A stretch of DNA of 64,000 bases. Origin: an uncultured Saprospiraceae bacterium (GTDB lineage Bacteria > Bacteroidota > Bacteroidia > Chitinophagales > Saprospiraceae). The DNA is taken from the NCBI GenBank assembly GCA_937926205.1, contig CALEYL010000074.1, positions 268,609 to 332,608 of the forward strand. Reading direction: 5' to 3'. Positions 53,628 through 62,680 of this stretch are shown here, one piece after another (the first letter of the stretch is position 1; each line of letters opens with the position of its first letter). A program made the position numbers and the translations under genes. The notes beneath the pieces were generated by a model. It saw only the letters and a list, made by a program, of their open reading frames with translations, ran no database searches and was not told where the DNA came from.

Positions 53628-55118
53628 TTATGTCGTTGAAAGTCGTTGCAGATAGGCCAGCAGCAGTCGTACGCCGTATGCGCTGGCTGATTTCTGGGAA
53701 GCAAATTCGGAATCCCCAAAGGCAACACCAGCAATGTCTAAATGTGCCCAGGCCGGGTGTTCATCTACAAAAACCTCCAGAAATTTGGCAGCCGAAATAG
53801 CCCCCGCTACCTGTTTGCCGCTAAAATTGCGCACATCGGCTATATCTGATTTGATGTCTTCTTTATACACATCCCAAATCGGAAGGGGCCAAAGGCGTTC
53901 CCCTACCGAGTCACCCGCTTCGCAAAGCGCTTTGCTCAACGCGTCATTGCTGGAAAAAACTCCGGCGGCGTGGTAGCCCAGCGTTCGCACGACACTTCCG
54001 GTGAGCGTAGCCAGATCTATGATGACATCCGGTTGGTGATTGCGAACCGCATAGCTCAGGCCGTCTGCCAGAATCAGCCGGCCTTCTGCATCGGTATCTA
54101 TAATTTCGATGGTTTTCCCACTATAGGAACTGATGACGTCGCTGGGACGGAGGGCATGAGCGTCTACACTGTTTTCAGCGGCGAGAATAATCCCCGTCAG
54201 GTGCACCGGAAGTTTAAGAAATGCCGCAGCCTCCATCGCGCCAAGGACAGCCGCTGCGCCCCCCATATCGCTTTTCATATAGTGCAGGTTGGAGGAAGGT
54301 TTAATGGAAATACCACCGGTGTCAAAAGTTACGCCTTTGCCAACAAGGGCCACTTTTTTCACGGCATTTTCCGGTGCATATTCCAGAACGATGAAAAAAG
54401 GCGGGTTTTCACTGCCCTTTCCAACGGCTATTAAAGCATGAAAGCCAAGTGCTTCCGATTGTTGCCGGTCATAAACCGTTGCCTTGTATCCGTATTGTTT
54501 TGCTGAAGCCTGTGCCCAGGCTGCCATATCAGCCGGCGTTTTTTTATTGGCTGGCGCATTGACCATATCAAAAATACGCTGCTGAATACCCGCGATTTCA
54601 AGGCCTTTCTGGGCAGCTGCCATGCCGGTGGATTGGATGTTTTCCGGCAGCAGCAATTGAAGTTGCGAATCCGGATCGCCCAGCGGATGCTTTTCACCGT
54701 CGGTCGTTTTATGTTTTCCAATCTGGTAGGCGCCTAAGGCCAGCCCGTTAACGGCAGCCTCAAGCCATTCTAAAGGATTTTCAGGCAGGTTATCAGACAA
54801 CAAGCTGATGCCCGTATCTTTGGACAACTTTTGTTTATGCTTGGCCGATAATAAGCGAAAACACTTCAGAATATCGGCAAAAGCCGGGCTTTTGCCAAGT
54901 CCAAGCAGGATAACACGCGTTTGTGGCGTGAAAAAAAACAATATTTCTCCGTACTCGGCTTTAAAGTCACTATTTTCCAGGGCGGGAATGCCAAAGGCAG
55001 CGCTCAGAGCAGTAAAAAACGACTCCGGGATACTTCCGTCAGAGCTTGGGGCTGCAACCGGAATGATCAGCGATTGCGGATACGATGCGGGATGATTTAC
55101 CGCTTGCAAAATCTTCAT
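53628..55118 (-). CDS. M17 leucyl aminopeptidase
   Basis: Dizinc cytosolic aminopeptidase, 496 residues, releasing N-terminal residues from peptides. The C-terminal catalytic domain (about 180-496) has the metal and catalytic blocks VALVGKGVTFDTGGISIKPSS, MKSDMGGAAAVLGAM, AENSVDAHALRPSDVI, and IDTDAEGRLILADGL (the family signature is NTDAEGRL; Asp replaces Asn here). The N-terminal 170 residues form the diverged macro-like domain. No signal peptide. It lies upstream of the sugar transporter gene on the same strand. Confidence 0.92.
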   Translation of the reverse strand: MKILQAVNHPASYPQSLIIPVAAPSSDGSIPESFFTALSAAFGIPALENSDFKAEYGEILFFFTPQTRVILLGLGKSPAFADILKCFRLLSAKHKQKLSKDTGISLLSDNLPENPLEWLEAAVNGLALGAYQIGKHKTTDGEKHPLGDPDSQLQLLLPENIQSTGMAAAQKGLEIAGIQQRIFDMVNAPANKKTPADMAAWAQASAKQYGYKATVYDRQQSEALGFHALIAVGKGSENPPFFIVLEYAPENAVKKVALVGKGVTFDTGGISIKPSSNLHYMKSDMGGAAAVLGAMEAAAFLKLPVHLTGIILAAENSVDAHALRPSDVISSYSGKTIEIIDTDAEGRLILADGLSYAVRNHQPDVIIDLATLTGSVVRTLGYHAAGVFSSNDALSKALCEAGDSVGERLWPLPIWDVYKEDIKSDIADVRNFSGKQVAGAISAAKFLEVFVDEHPAWAHLDIAGVAFGDSEFASQKSASAYGVRLLLAYLQRLSTT

Positions 55119-55214
55119 GCGCAGGGCTTCTTTTGGGATGAAGCAAAGGATTTTAGGAATTGTTTTTATACGATTTTTAGGGTTGTATCCTTACTAATCC
55201 GGAAATACGGACAA

Positions 55215-56315
55215 TTATTTTTGGAAAAACAGCCACCTGATCGCTCGCGGGAATTCTTTGCCCCAACGCGCTTCATTGTGTTTTCCTTTGGGGTCTATGA
55301 CTAAGCGAACGTTCATTTTAGAGCCTTGTCCTTGTTGTTCCAGCGTTTCTTTGATCCGCTTCAGGCTTGGCGCCATTCCTGCACTTTCTGCTCCGCCACC
55401 GTAAAGATAAATTTTGGTAGCATATGGCTTTCTTAAATTACCTGAATGTGCATGAATGTTGGGTGCAACCCACAGAGAAGGTGAAAAGATCATCAGTTTG
55501 CTGTATACCTCCGGGAACATCAACCCGGCATATATGCTGACCAGTCCCCCCATAGAACTCCCCCCAATCCCGGTATGCTCCCGTTCAGGCAGGGTGCGAA
55601 AATGCGCATCTACAAACGGTTTGAGCGTTTCAGCCAGAAAACGCGCATATTTTTCACCTTCTCCAGTACCCAGTCGCGTTGGATAAGAAGGTGTAAATTC
55701 TACGATCCTGGCTTCAGCAGCATGATCTATGGCGATCACGATGACATCTCCCAGGCCTTTTTCTGCCAGCACAGCAAGCTGTTTGTCAACGCCCCAATTG
55801 CCAAAAGGTGCATGATCGTCAAAAAGATTCTGGCCATCCTGCAGATACAACACAGGGTAGCGGCGTTCGCTACTGTTGTAATTGTAAGGCAATAAAGCTG
55901 CAATCCGCCTGGTTTTTATCGAATCCGGAACTTGAAATGACTCCGGAATTACCTGAATTTTAGGTAAAAAACCCGGAACATAAGCCATTCTGCCCTGCTT
56001 CCAGCGCGGCACCGTATCGGAAATATAGCCCTCGGAAGTATGGAAAACCCGATTGGGTACTTCGTTGCCGTTTTGGTCCAGTTCCACCGTATCCCAGCTT
56101 CCCCGTGCATACTTGTACTCCAACACAGCAGGAAGCAGTTTTTTGTCCGGAAATTCAAACCGGTACAAGCCTTTTTTAATTTTTTGCAACAGATAGCGGC
56201 TGTCGCCTACCCGCCATTCATTAAAGTTTCCAACCAGAAACACCGGGGCGTTACGCGCATCAGAAGTGCGTAGTTCGATGATAATTTTGCTGTCAGGCAC
56301 AACGGATGCTGCCAT
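55215..56315 (-). CDS. Esterase (enterochelin esterase / Fes-like) with an N-terminal CBM48-like domain
   Basis: 366 residues from ATG 56315. The first 100 residues resemble a CBM48/E-set domain (PVFLVGNFNEWRVGDSRYLL ... YKYARGSWDTVELDQNGNEVPNR), which binds glycogen-like sugars in related proteins. The alpha/beta hydrolase domain follows: YPVLYLQDGQNLFDDHA, the nucleophile elbow GIGGSSMGGLVSIY, and a late histidine in KGKHNEARW. Family members hydrolyse esters of siderophores, feruloylated sugars or other acyl groups; the substrate here is unknown. No clear signal peptide in the chosen start. A TTG upstream (56342) is less likely. Confidence 0.82.
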   Translation of the reverse strand: MAASVVPDSKIIIELRTSDARNAPVFLVGNFNEWRVGDSRYLLQKIKKGLYRFEFPDKKLLPAVLEYKYARGSWDTVELDQNGNEVPNRVFHTSEGYISDTVPRWKQGRMAYVPGFLPKIQVIPESFQVPDSIKTRRIAALLPYNYNSSERRYPVLYLQDGQNLFDDHAPFGNWGVDKQLAVLAEKGLGDVIVIAIDHAAEARIVEFTPSYPTRLGTGEGEKYARFLAETLKPFVDAHFRTLPEREHTGIGGSSMGGLVSIYAGLMFPEVYSKLMIFSPSLWVAPNIHAHSGNLRKPYATKIYLYGGGAESAGMAPSLKRIKETLEQQGQGSKMNVRLVIDPKGKHNEARWGKEFPRAIRWLFFQK

Positions 56316-56579
56316 AAAACTTCTTGTCAGGATTCCAGGCAATCCGTTCTTCTGCGATACTTGCGCGATTGCCTACCGACTTGCAGCACAGAAAAGCATG
56401 TTGGGAAAAATGAACTAATTTTACCCCTTGATGATGTCTGTTTTAACAAGTACTAATGTACAAAAATAGAAAGGTTTCCCAACTTTATGCTTTAATATCA
56501 CCCCGAAAAAAAGAGTGCCATTTTCATGGGCATTAAAATGGTGTCATACAAACAAGCATTTATATAAAAACGATCTCTT

Positions 56580-57491
56580 ATGCAAGCACTCTGGGGTATT
56601 GATTTGGGCGGCACCAAAATAGAAGGCGTTGTTTTGAAAAGTGCAACAGACCACACACCGATTTCACGATTGCGCGTGCCAACGGAACAGGAGCAGGGAT
56701 ACGATCACATTCTTCAACAAATCAGCAAAGTGGTATCCTTGTTGTCGGAAGCCAGTAATCTGGTTCCGGAGCGAATTGGCATCGGAACCCCTGGCACCCT
56801 CGACCCTCATACCCGTCTACTCAAAAACAGCAATACGCTTTGCCTCAACGACCGGCCGCTGAAATCTGATCTGGAAGCACTCCTGGGCATCCCGGTAGAA
56901 ATGGCCAATGACGCCAATTGTTTTGCTGTCGCAGAGGCCAGAATGGGGGCCGTTCAAACTCATTTTCCGGAAGCACGCGTCGTTTTTGGCGTCATCATGG
57001 GCACTGGTGTTGGTGGCGGTGTGGTGGTAGACGGACGCATCATCAGCGGCCGGCAGGGCATTGGCGGAGAATGGGGCCACAATCCCCTCGATGATTCAGG
57101 AGGTCCCTGTTATTGTGGAAAAACGGGCTGTGTTGAGCAAGTGATCTCGGGCACAGCCTTAGAGGCTTATTACGCAAAACAAAGCGGGGAAAAGCGAAAA
57201 CTCAAAGAAATTCTGGAACGGAGAGAACAAGATCCGGTTGCCGCAGCAACCATAGACCGGTTGATGCACTTTTTTGGCAAAGCCATTTCCCAGATCATCA
57301 ACATTCTGGATCCGGATGTCATCGTACTGGGCGGTGGCGTAGGCAATATAGATTTGCTGTACACGGAAGGTGTTGAAAACGTATTGCCTCATGTTTTCAA
57401 CAATCGACTCGACACCATTTTTCTGAAACCCGAACTGGGTGACAGCGCCGGCGTATTCGGAGCCGCCCTGCTGACATTGGAGAAAAGATGA
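56580..57491 (+). CDS. ROK-family sugar kinase (glucokinase-like)
   Basis: 303-residue cytoplasmic kinase that phosphorylates a hexose such as glucose, N-acetylglucosamine or mannose. ATP-binding start GIDLGGTKIEGVVL, the central IGIGTPGTLDP, catalytic MANDANCFAVAEA (Asp), MGTGVGGGVVVDGRI, and the ROK zinc motif CYCGKTGC in GHNPLDDSGGPCYCGKTGCVE. The zinc motif and length fit ROK kinases and no N-terminal helix-turn-helix is present, so this is not a ROK repressor. Next to SusC/SusD and near a sugar transporter, it probably feeds imported sugar into glycolysis. Confidence 0.93.
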   Translation: MQALWGIDLGGTKIEGVVLKSATDHTPISRLRVPTEQEQGYDHILQQISKVVSLLSEASNLVPERIGIGTPGTLDPHTRLLKNSNTLCLNDRPLKSDLEALLGIPVEMANDANCFAVAEARMGAVQTHFPEARVVFGVIMGTGVGGGVVVDGRIISGRQGIGGEWGHNPLDDSGGPCYCGKTGCVEQVISGTALEAYYAKQSGEKRKLKEILERREQDPVAAATIDRLMHFFGKAISQIINILDPDVIVLGGGVGNIDLLYTEGVENVLPHVFNNRLDTIFLKPELGDSAGVFGAALLTLEKR

Positions 57492-57512
57492 AACAGGCAG
57501 GCGGGAAACCTG

Positions 57513-57573
57513 TGTCATTAGGTCATCCGCGTTCCCAAAAAGCAAGCTGAGGAACGCAGATGACGCTAATGAC
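57513..57573. repeat. Inverted repeat between ROK kinase and SusD genes
   Basis: Positions 57513-57535 (GTCATTAGGTCATCCGCGTTCC) pair with 57551-57573 with one mismatch and one bulge. A related GACGC...GATGA direct repeat follows. It lies between convergent genes and likely works as a bidirectional terminator or is a repeat family remnant. Confidence 0.5.
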
Positions 57574-57629
57574 GCGGACAACACGGATGAGGACGCTACA
57601 TTCTAAAGCGCCTTCGTTACCGCAATCGT

Positions 57630-58988
57630 TTAATAACCAGGATTCTGTGCAATGATGCCAGCACTGGTATCCACTTCACGCTGAGGAATTGGCCAGAGGG
57701 CTCTGAATTCCTGTGTAATGCCCACTACGGACAACGTATTGTAGCGACGCAAATCAAACCAGCGATGACCTTCATGAGCGAATTCGAGGCGACGCTCGTT
57801 CCCGATCGCCTGAACAATCTCATCTGCCGTAGCAGGTGAAATGTCACCAAGTCCGGCGCGGGTCCGGATGGCGTTCAGATCATCAAGAGCATCGGGAAGT
57901 TTGCCGGAACGGGCCCTGGCCTCGCCGCGAATGAGGTACATCTCAGCCAGGCGGATCAAAAGTACGTTATCGTCTCCGGGCACCCGGGTATACTTCTGCG
58001 TTTTTCCGGCAGGAGACGTTGTATAATTGACTGCCTGCCGTACATCTCCGGCTTCGTGCGCGTCACGCAAACCGGTAGTCGACGTGATTTCATTCCGGCC
58101 ACCGAGGCTGGTTGGATAGTAGAAAAATGCAATCGAGTTGGTATTGGTAGCATCAAACTGCAGTTCCCAGATTGCTTCAGCCGTATTCTTTTTCAGAAAA
58201 ATATCGGCATAAGTTGCACCAGGAATCAGCGAGTATCCGCCCGTTGTAATGACATCACCGGCAGCTGTTTCCGCAGCAGTCCATTCGCCCCGGAAAAGGT
58301 GCGCTCTGGCTTTGAGCGCCTGTGCCACCCGTTTGTTGGCGCGGCCTGTGCCATTGCTGTTGGCGAGGTTCTGGGCAGCAAAATCGAGATCGTCCAGAAT
58401 CAGGGCCCAGACTTCTGCTTCCGTATTACGCGGTTTCGGTGCAGCATCTTCGGCCGTCAGGGTTGGTGTTGTAACCAGTGGCACGCCAAGTCCGCCAGCC
58501 TGGTTGTATCCGGTGTTAGAACCGCCGTAAAGGATCAACAGGTTGAAATAATGATAGGCGCGCAAAAACCGCGCTTCACCAATGGCGTTGTTCACATCAA
58601 AACTAGGGTCAGAAACACCTGGTGCAGAAGCGATAACGTTATTGGCCCGGTTGATGCCGATGTATATTTGCTGCCACATGTTGCGCAACTCCACATTATC
58701 TGCGAGGATATTGCGGTTGGCTATCTGAGCAAAGCTGGGGAAAGTACCGGTATGCGCAATAATATCAGCATACATATCAGACAGCGCCCAATAACGCAAA
58801 CCCATGTAATTCCCACTCTGCAAAGCGCTGTAGCACCCAATGAGGGCGGCATCCACGTCTTGCTTTGTTTTGAAACCGGCCGTACCATCAAGGGCAGTTT
58901 CCGGCTCCAGCTCTATGTTCTTATCGCAAGCAGTAAAGGTGACAAACACCAGCATGCTTGCAAATATGATTGACAATATGTTTTTCAT
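57630..58988 (-). CDS. RagB/SusD-family outer-membrane lipoprotein
   Basis: Surface lipoprotein of 452 residues that binds a nutrient and hands it to the SusC channel. Signal peptide with lipobox MLVFVTFTACDKN (lipidated Cys). The SusD-type TPR helices appear as YWALSDMYADIIAH, LRNMWQQIYIGINRANNVI and IGEARFLRAYHYFNLLILYGG, and the C-terminal part ends RRLEFAHEGHRWFDLRRYNT, a family signature. Smaller than many SusD proteins (about 500-600). It follows susC on the minus strand by 24 bp, so both are one transcript. The ligand is unknown; the neighbouring kinase and transporter favour a sugar. Confidence 0.93.
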   Translation of the reverse strand: MKNILSIIFASMLVFVTFTACDKNIELEPETALDGTAGFKTKQDVDAALIGCYSALQSGNYMGLRYWALSDMYADIIAHTGTFPSFAQIANRNILADNVELRNMWQQIYIGINRANNVIASAPGVSDPSFDVNNAIGEARFLRAYHYFNLLILYGGSNTGYNQAGGLGVPLVTTPTLTAEDAAPKPRNTEAEVWALILDDLDFAAQNLANSNGTGRANKRVAQALKARAHLFRGEWTAAETAAGDVITTGGYSLIPGATYADIFLKKNTAEAIWELQFDATNTNSIAFFYYPTSLGGRNEITSTTGLRDAHEAGDVRQAVNYTTSPAGKTQKYTRVPGDDNVLLIRLAEMYLIRGEARARSGKLPDALDDLNAIRTRAGLGDISPATADEIVQAIGNERRLEFAHEGHRWFDLRRYNTLSVVGITQEFRALWPIPQREVDTSAGIIAQNPGY

Positions 58989-59012
58989 GACTTCTGATTA
59001 ATGGTTGACAAA

Positions 59013-62000
59013 TTAAAATGCAACATTCAGGCCGAACAAAATGGTGCGCGACTGCGGGAATGTCAGGAAGTCTGTACCCGGAGCGGTGTTGGTTTCACCA
59101 AAAGTGCTCACTTCCGGGTCGAATCCGGAGTATTTGGTAAAAGTCAACAGGTTTTGCCCGCTAACATAAAGGCGCAGTTTGGACAAACGCAATTGTTGCA
59201 ATACACTTGAAGGCAGGTTATACCCCAGCGTTACGTTTTTCAGGCGGAGATAAGAACCATCTTCCAGAAAGCGGGAAGAAATACGACGGTTGTTGTTTGG
59301 GTCGGCCCAAACCGCACGGGGAATGTCCGTATCCGTATTTTCCGGCGTCCAGCGATCGCGTACAGTAGCAAACTGCCCAAACACACTGTTCATACCTTCT
59401 GCAAAGGATTTGGTGTTGTTGAGAATTTTGTTGCCGTAAGTGAACTGGAAGAAGAAAGAAAGGTCGAAGCCATAAAATGTCATGTTATTGGTGATACCTC
59501 CGTAGAAATCCGGATTGGCGTCGCCCAATATTTTCTGGTCTGCACTGGTAATTACGCCATCGCCGTCGAGGTCGCTGAACATAATGTCGCCCGGACGGGT
59601 CAGAGAAGATTGATATACAGCATTTGCATTGCCGGTAAGTTCCTTGGCTTTGTTGTCAAGCGCCGTGATTTCATCCTGCGTCTGGAAGATACCGACCAGT
59701 TCGTAGCCGCGGAAGCTGCCCAAAGCATAGCCTTCTTCTACCCAGCTTGCAAAACCTGCTGCAAACGGTGCGCCTGCCAGTTTCAGGATCTCATTCTTGT
59801 AAAAAGACAGGTTAAAGCTTGTTGTCCAGGAGAAATTCTCTGTTTCAAAGTTGACGGAATTGATGCCGATGTCGATCCCGGTATTTTTGATGGAACCGAT
59901 GTTCTCATTGATGGTGGCAAAGCCTGAAGTAAATACCAGCGGGCGGCCAAGCAACAGTTCGTTGGTCGTACCCTGGAAGGCTTCCACGACCAAACTGAGC
60001 CGGTCTTTAAACAGGCCAATTTCCAGTGCGATGTCAATGTCTTCGCGCTGTTCCCAGGTCAGGTCAGGGTTGCCCAGTTGGGTTGGCGCAAGCCCCGCAA
60101 GCTGGTTGTAGTTTGCACCCGCAGCAATCAGCGCACGGGAAGCAAAATTGCCTATGTTTTGATTGCCGCGCAGACCCCAGCTTGCACGCAATTTCAGGTC
60201 AGATATCAATCTGGAATCCTTGAGGAAGCCTTCTTCAGAAATCCTCCATGCAGCAGAAACGGCAGGGAATACCCCAAAGCGGTTGTTGGCGCCGAACCGG
60301 GAAGAACCATCTGCCCGAACGCTGGCTGATAACAGATATTTCTGAGCATAACTGTAGTTAACCCGAGTAAAGTAGCTGTTCAGCCCCCATTCCGTGCGAT
60401 CAGAAGTAGCATCTCTTTTGATAGATGCGGCATTCAGCGTCTGGATCGTATTGCCGGGATAGTTTTCACCCTGTGCAAAGAATGTTTCCTGATTGTTGTG
60501 CTGGAAGGAAATCCCCAAAACAGCATCAATACTGTTGTTATCGCCAAATGATTTGCGAAGACTGAAGTAGTTTTCATTGATTACATTGATGTTGCGCGAA
60601 TAAGCCTCTATGCCCTGTCCGCGAACACCGGCGCCGGCGTTGGTGGTCGTTGGGTTAAATCGGAATTCACGAACATTCAGGTAATCCAAACTTACATCTG
60701 TGCGGAAAGAAAGCCACGGAGCCAGCTCAAGCTCACCATAAACGCTCGACAGCAAACGTCCTTGCTGAATGTCGTTGGTCGGTTCTTTCGCGGCAGCAAC
60801 CGGGTTCTCTATAGAAGAGTTCGGGTCGCGGCCATAGGTGCCATCTTCATTGAATACCGGGATATGCGACCCCAGCAATACGGCTGTACTCAAGACCCCG
60901 AAAATGTTATTGTCGTTGTTGATCCGGGTATTGTTCGTATTCGAAAAAGAAGTACTGGTACCAATTTTGAAGCGGTCGGTAACCAGGTTATCCAGGTTGA
61001 TGCGAACGCTCATGCGATCGAAACTGGAACCAATGATGGTGCCATCCTGATCGAAAAACGAACCTGAAAAATAAAACTTCGTACGATCGGTACCTCCTGA
61101 AAAGGACAGGTCCGTACTGCTGATTGGCGCAGAGCGGAAAATTTCATCCTGCCAGTTGGTGCTTGGCAGACTGGCCGGGTCAGCAAAAATAGCACTCAGG
61201 TTTCGGGCAGAACGGGCTTCATTTACCAAAGCGCCGTATTCCGGTCCTGTCAAGGGTTCACGCGTACGCCACACATCCTGCGTCCCATAATAGGTATTCA
61301 GCGATACTTCCGTTTTTTGTTGTTTGCCGCGTTTGGTCGTAATCAGAACCACCCCATTGCTGGCCCTCGAACCGTAAATGGAAGCGGCAGCAGCATCCTT
61401 CAGTACTTCAATGGACTCGATATCGGATGGGTTGATGTTCGACAGCGCGTTGTCCTGCTGGCCGCCAAAACCCAGTTGTGAAAAGTTTCCGATGTTGATC
61501 GGAACGCCATCTATCACATACAACGGCTGATTGCCGGCAGAGATGGAAGAAGGCCCCCTTACGCGAACAGAAACGGAAGACCCCGGTGTTCCCGAGGCAC
61601 TCGTTACCTGAACACCGGGCGCCTGGCCTTGCAAAGCCTGGTCTAACCCTGTGACGGGTAATTTCGAAATGGCTTCTGCCGAAACTTTGGAAACAGAACC
61701 AGTCAGTTCTTTTTTAGACCGGGTTCCATAGCCCACGACAACAATATCCGCGAAGCTGATGACATCCGCTTCAAGGACGATGTTGTAATCACCCTGACTG
61801 CCGAGAGCAACTCGTTGAGTAATGAAGCCTGTGTAGCTGATAATGAGGGTATTGCCGTTGGCTGGCACACTCAAGCTGAACGTTCCGTCGGGATCGCATA
61901 CGGTTCCCACTGAAGTTCCTTCGACCAGAACCGTTGCACCAATCAGGGCTTCCCCTTTTTGGTCTACAACCTTACCGGTCACATTGCGCTGCGCAAAAGC

Positions 62001-62051
62001 AGCGGTAGTGCTGATAAATATCAGCACTAGCCCGAACAAGAGTTTTTTCAT
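59013..62051 (-). CDS. SusC/RagA-family TonB-linked outer-membrane transporter
   Basis: TonB-dependent outer-membrane channel of 1012 residues. Signal peptide (ends AFAQ), then a carboxypeptidase-regulatory-like domain (about 23-105: VTGKVVDQKGEALIGATVLVEG), the family TonB-box-like region VVVGYGTRSKKELTGSVSKVSAE, the plug domain (SISAGNQPLYVIDGVPIN, IESIEVLKDAAAASIYGSRASNGVVLITTKRG) and a 22-strand barrel ending in GLNVAF (terminal Phe). It pairs with the SusD gene downstream. Length is normal for the type. No extracytoplasmic sigma factor or anti-sigma gene is adjacent, so control is not seen. Confidence 0.95.
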   Translation of the reverse strand: MKKLLFGLVLIFISTTAAFAQRNVTGKVVDQKGEALIGATVLVEGTSVGTVCDPDGTFSLSVPANGNTLIISYTGFITQRVALGSQGDYNIVLEADVISFADIVVVGYGTRSKKELTGSVSKVSAEAISKLPVTGLDQALQGQAPGVQVTSASGTPGSSVSVRVRGPSSISAGNQPLYVIDGVPINIGNFSQLGFGGQQDNALSNINPSDIESIEVLKDAAAASIYGSRASNGVVLITTKRGKQQKTEVSLNTYYGTQDVWRTREPLTGPEYGALVNEARSARNLSAIFADPASLPSTNWQDEIFRSAPISSTDLSFSGGTDRTKFYFSGSFFDQDGTIIGSSFDRMSVRINLDNLVTDRFKIGTSTSFSNTNNTRINNDNNIFGVLSTAVLLGSHIPVFNEDGTYGRDPNSSIENPVAAAKEPTNDIQQGRLLSSVYGELELAPWLSFRTDVSLDYLNVREFRFNPTTTNAGAGVRGQGIEAYSRNINVINENYFSLRKSFGDNNSIDAVLGISFQHNNQETFFAQGENYPGNTIQTLNAASIKRDATSDRTEWGLNSYFTRVNYSYAQKYLLSASVRADGSSRFGANNRFGVFPAVSAAWRISEEGFLKDSRLISDLKLRASWGLRGNQNIGNFASRALIAAGANYNQLAGLAPTQLGNPDLTWEQREDIDIALEIGLFKDRLSLVVEAFQGTTNELLLGRPLVFTSGFATINENIGSIKNTGIDIGINSVNFETENFSWTTSFNLSFYKNEILKLAGAPFAAGFASWVEEGYALGSFRGYELVGIFQTQDEITALDNKAKELTGNANAVYQSSLTRPGDIMFSDLDGDGVITSADQKILGDANPDFYGGITNNMTFYGFDLSFFFQFTYGNKILNNTKSFAEGMNSVFGQFATVRDRWTPENTDTDIPRAVWADPNNNRRISSRFLEDGSYLRLKNVTLGYNLPSSVLQQLRLSKLRLYVSGQNLLTFTKYSGFDPEVSTFGETNTAPGTDFLTFPQSRTILFGLNVAF

Positions 62052-62303
62052 ACTAGTAAGACTTTGAATGATGAAAAAAAAATGAGTGCAACAATATTGT
62101 CTGCCAACACTATTGAAACACTAAATATCTTTTATCTGATAAAATACATCATTTTTTCCTGCCTACTAACAGGGATTGAGAATTTTTGTTCTGGCTAAAG
62201 TTAACAATAGTTAAAAAAACGCCTGAAAAATTGTTGCCATAATGCTCAACCGAACGCTCCTGAACATGGTTTTCTCAATAGAAACTGACGTTATAAACGC
62301 ACT

Positions 62304-62516
62304 ATGGAAAAGGTATTACAGTTCAAAACGAACATCAATTGCAACAACTGCATCCGCTCGGTGACAGGCTTTCTCAATGAGGTAGACGGCATTGCCCGCT
62401 GGGAGGTCGATACCGCCAATCCAGATAAAATATTGACCGTAGAAGGTGTTGCGCCTGCAGATGCCGTAATCGCTGCCGTAGAGGAAGCGGGGTTCGATAT
62501 TGTTTATCAAGGTTAA
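62304..62516 (+). CDS. Heavy-metal-associated (HMA) domain protein
   Basis: 70-residue single HMA domain, copper-chaperone-like, with the metal-binding CxxC as INCNNCIRSV (Cys14, Cys17) and the ferredoxin-like fold pattern (VLQFKTNINC ... VTGFLNEVDGIARWEVD ... AVIAAVEEAGFDI). Usual MxCxxC has Asn instead of Met before the first Cys (INCNNC). No metal ATPase is nearby. The last two codons and the TAA stop lie in the first unit of a 17-bp tandem repeat. Confidence 0.85.
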   Translation: MEKVLQFKTNINCNNCIRSVTGFLNEVDGIARWEVDTANPDKILTVEGVAPADAVIAAVEEAGFDIVYQG

Positions 62517-62608
62517 AGGGAGCTCAAGGTTAAAGGGGGCTCAAGGTTAAAGGGGGCTCAAGGTTAAAGGGGGCTCAAGGTTAAAGGGGGCTCAAGGTTA
62601 AAGGGTAA
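62507..62608 (+). repeat. 17-bp tandem repeat array (six units) spanning a stop codon
   Basis: Units start at 62507, 62524, 62541, 62558, 62575 and 62592 with the sequence TCAAGGTTAAAGGGGGC (first unit ends GGGAGC, last diverges). The array begins inside the HMA gene. There is no unique spacer between units, so it is not a CRISPR. Confidence 0.88.
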
Positions 62609-62669
62609 AGTAGAAAGGTTAAAGTAGCACAGTGCTTCCTTTAACCTTTCTACTTTACCCTTTAACCTT
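62594..62669. terminator. Perfect 31-bp inverted repeat between convergent genes
   Basis: Positions 62594-62624 pair perfectly with 62639-62669 around a 14-base loop. Each arm is built from AAGGTTAAAG and GGGTAAAGTAG words and the left arm continues the 17-bp array. It is placed to stop both the HMA and DUF3089 transcripts. Confidence 0.7.
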
Positions 62670-62680
62670 CTTATTTTACC

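Noticed and set aside
58056..58973. 305-residue open frame antisense to the SusD gene
   Set aside because: Cys/Arg-rich sequence without family features; SusD on the other strand is clear.
62507..62608. CRISPR-like array
   Set aside because: Units are contiguous 17-mers with no spacers, and no cas gene is present.
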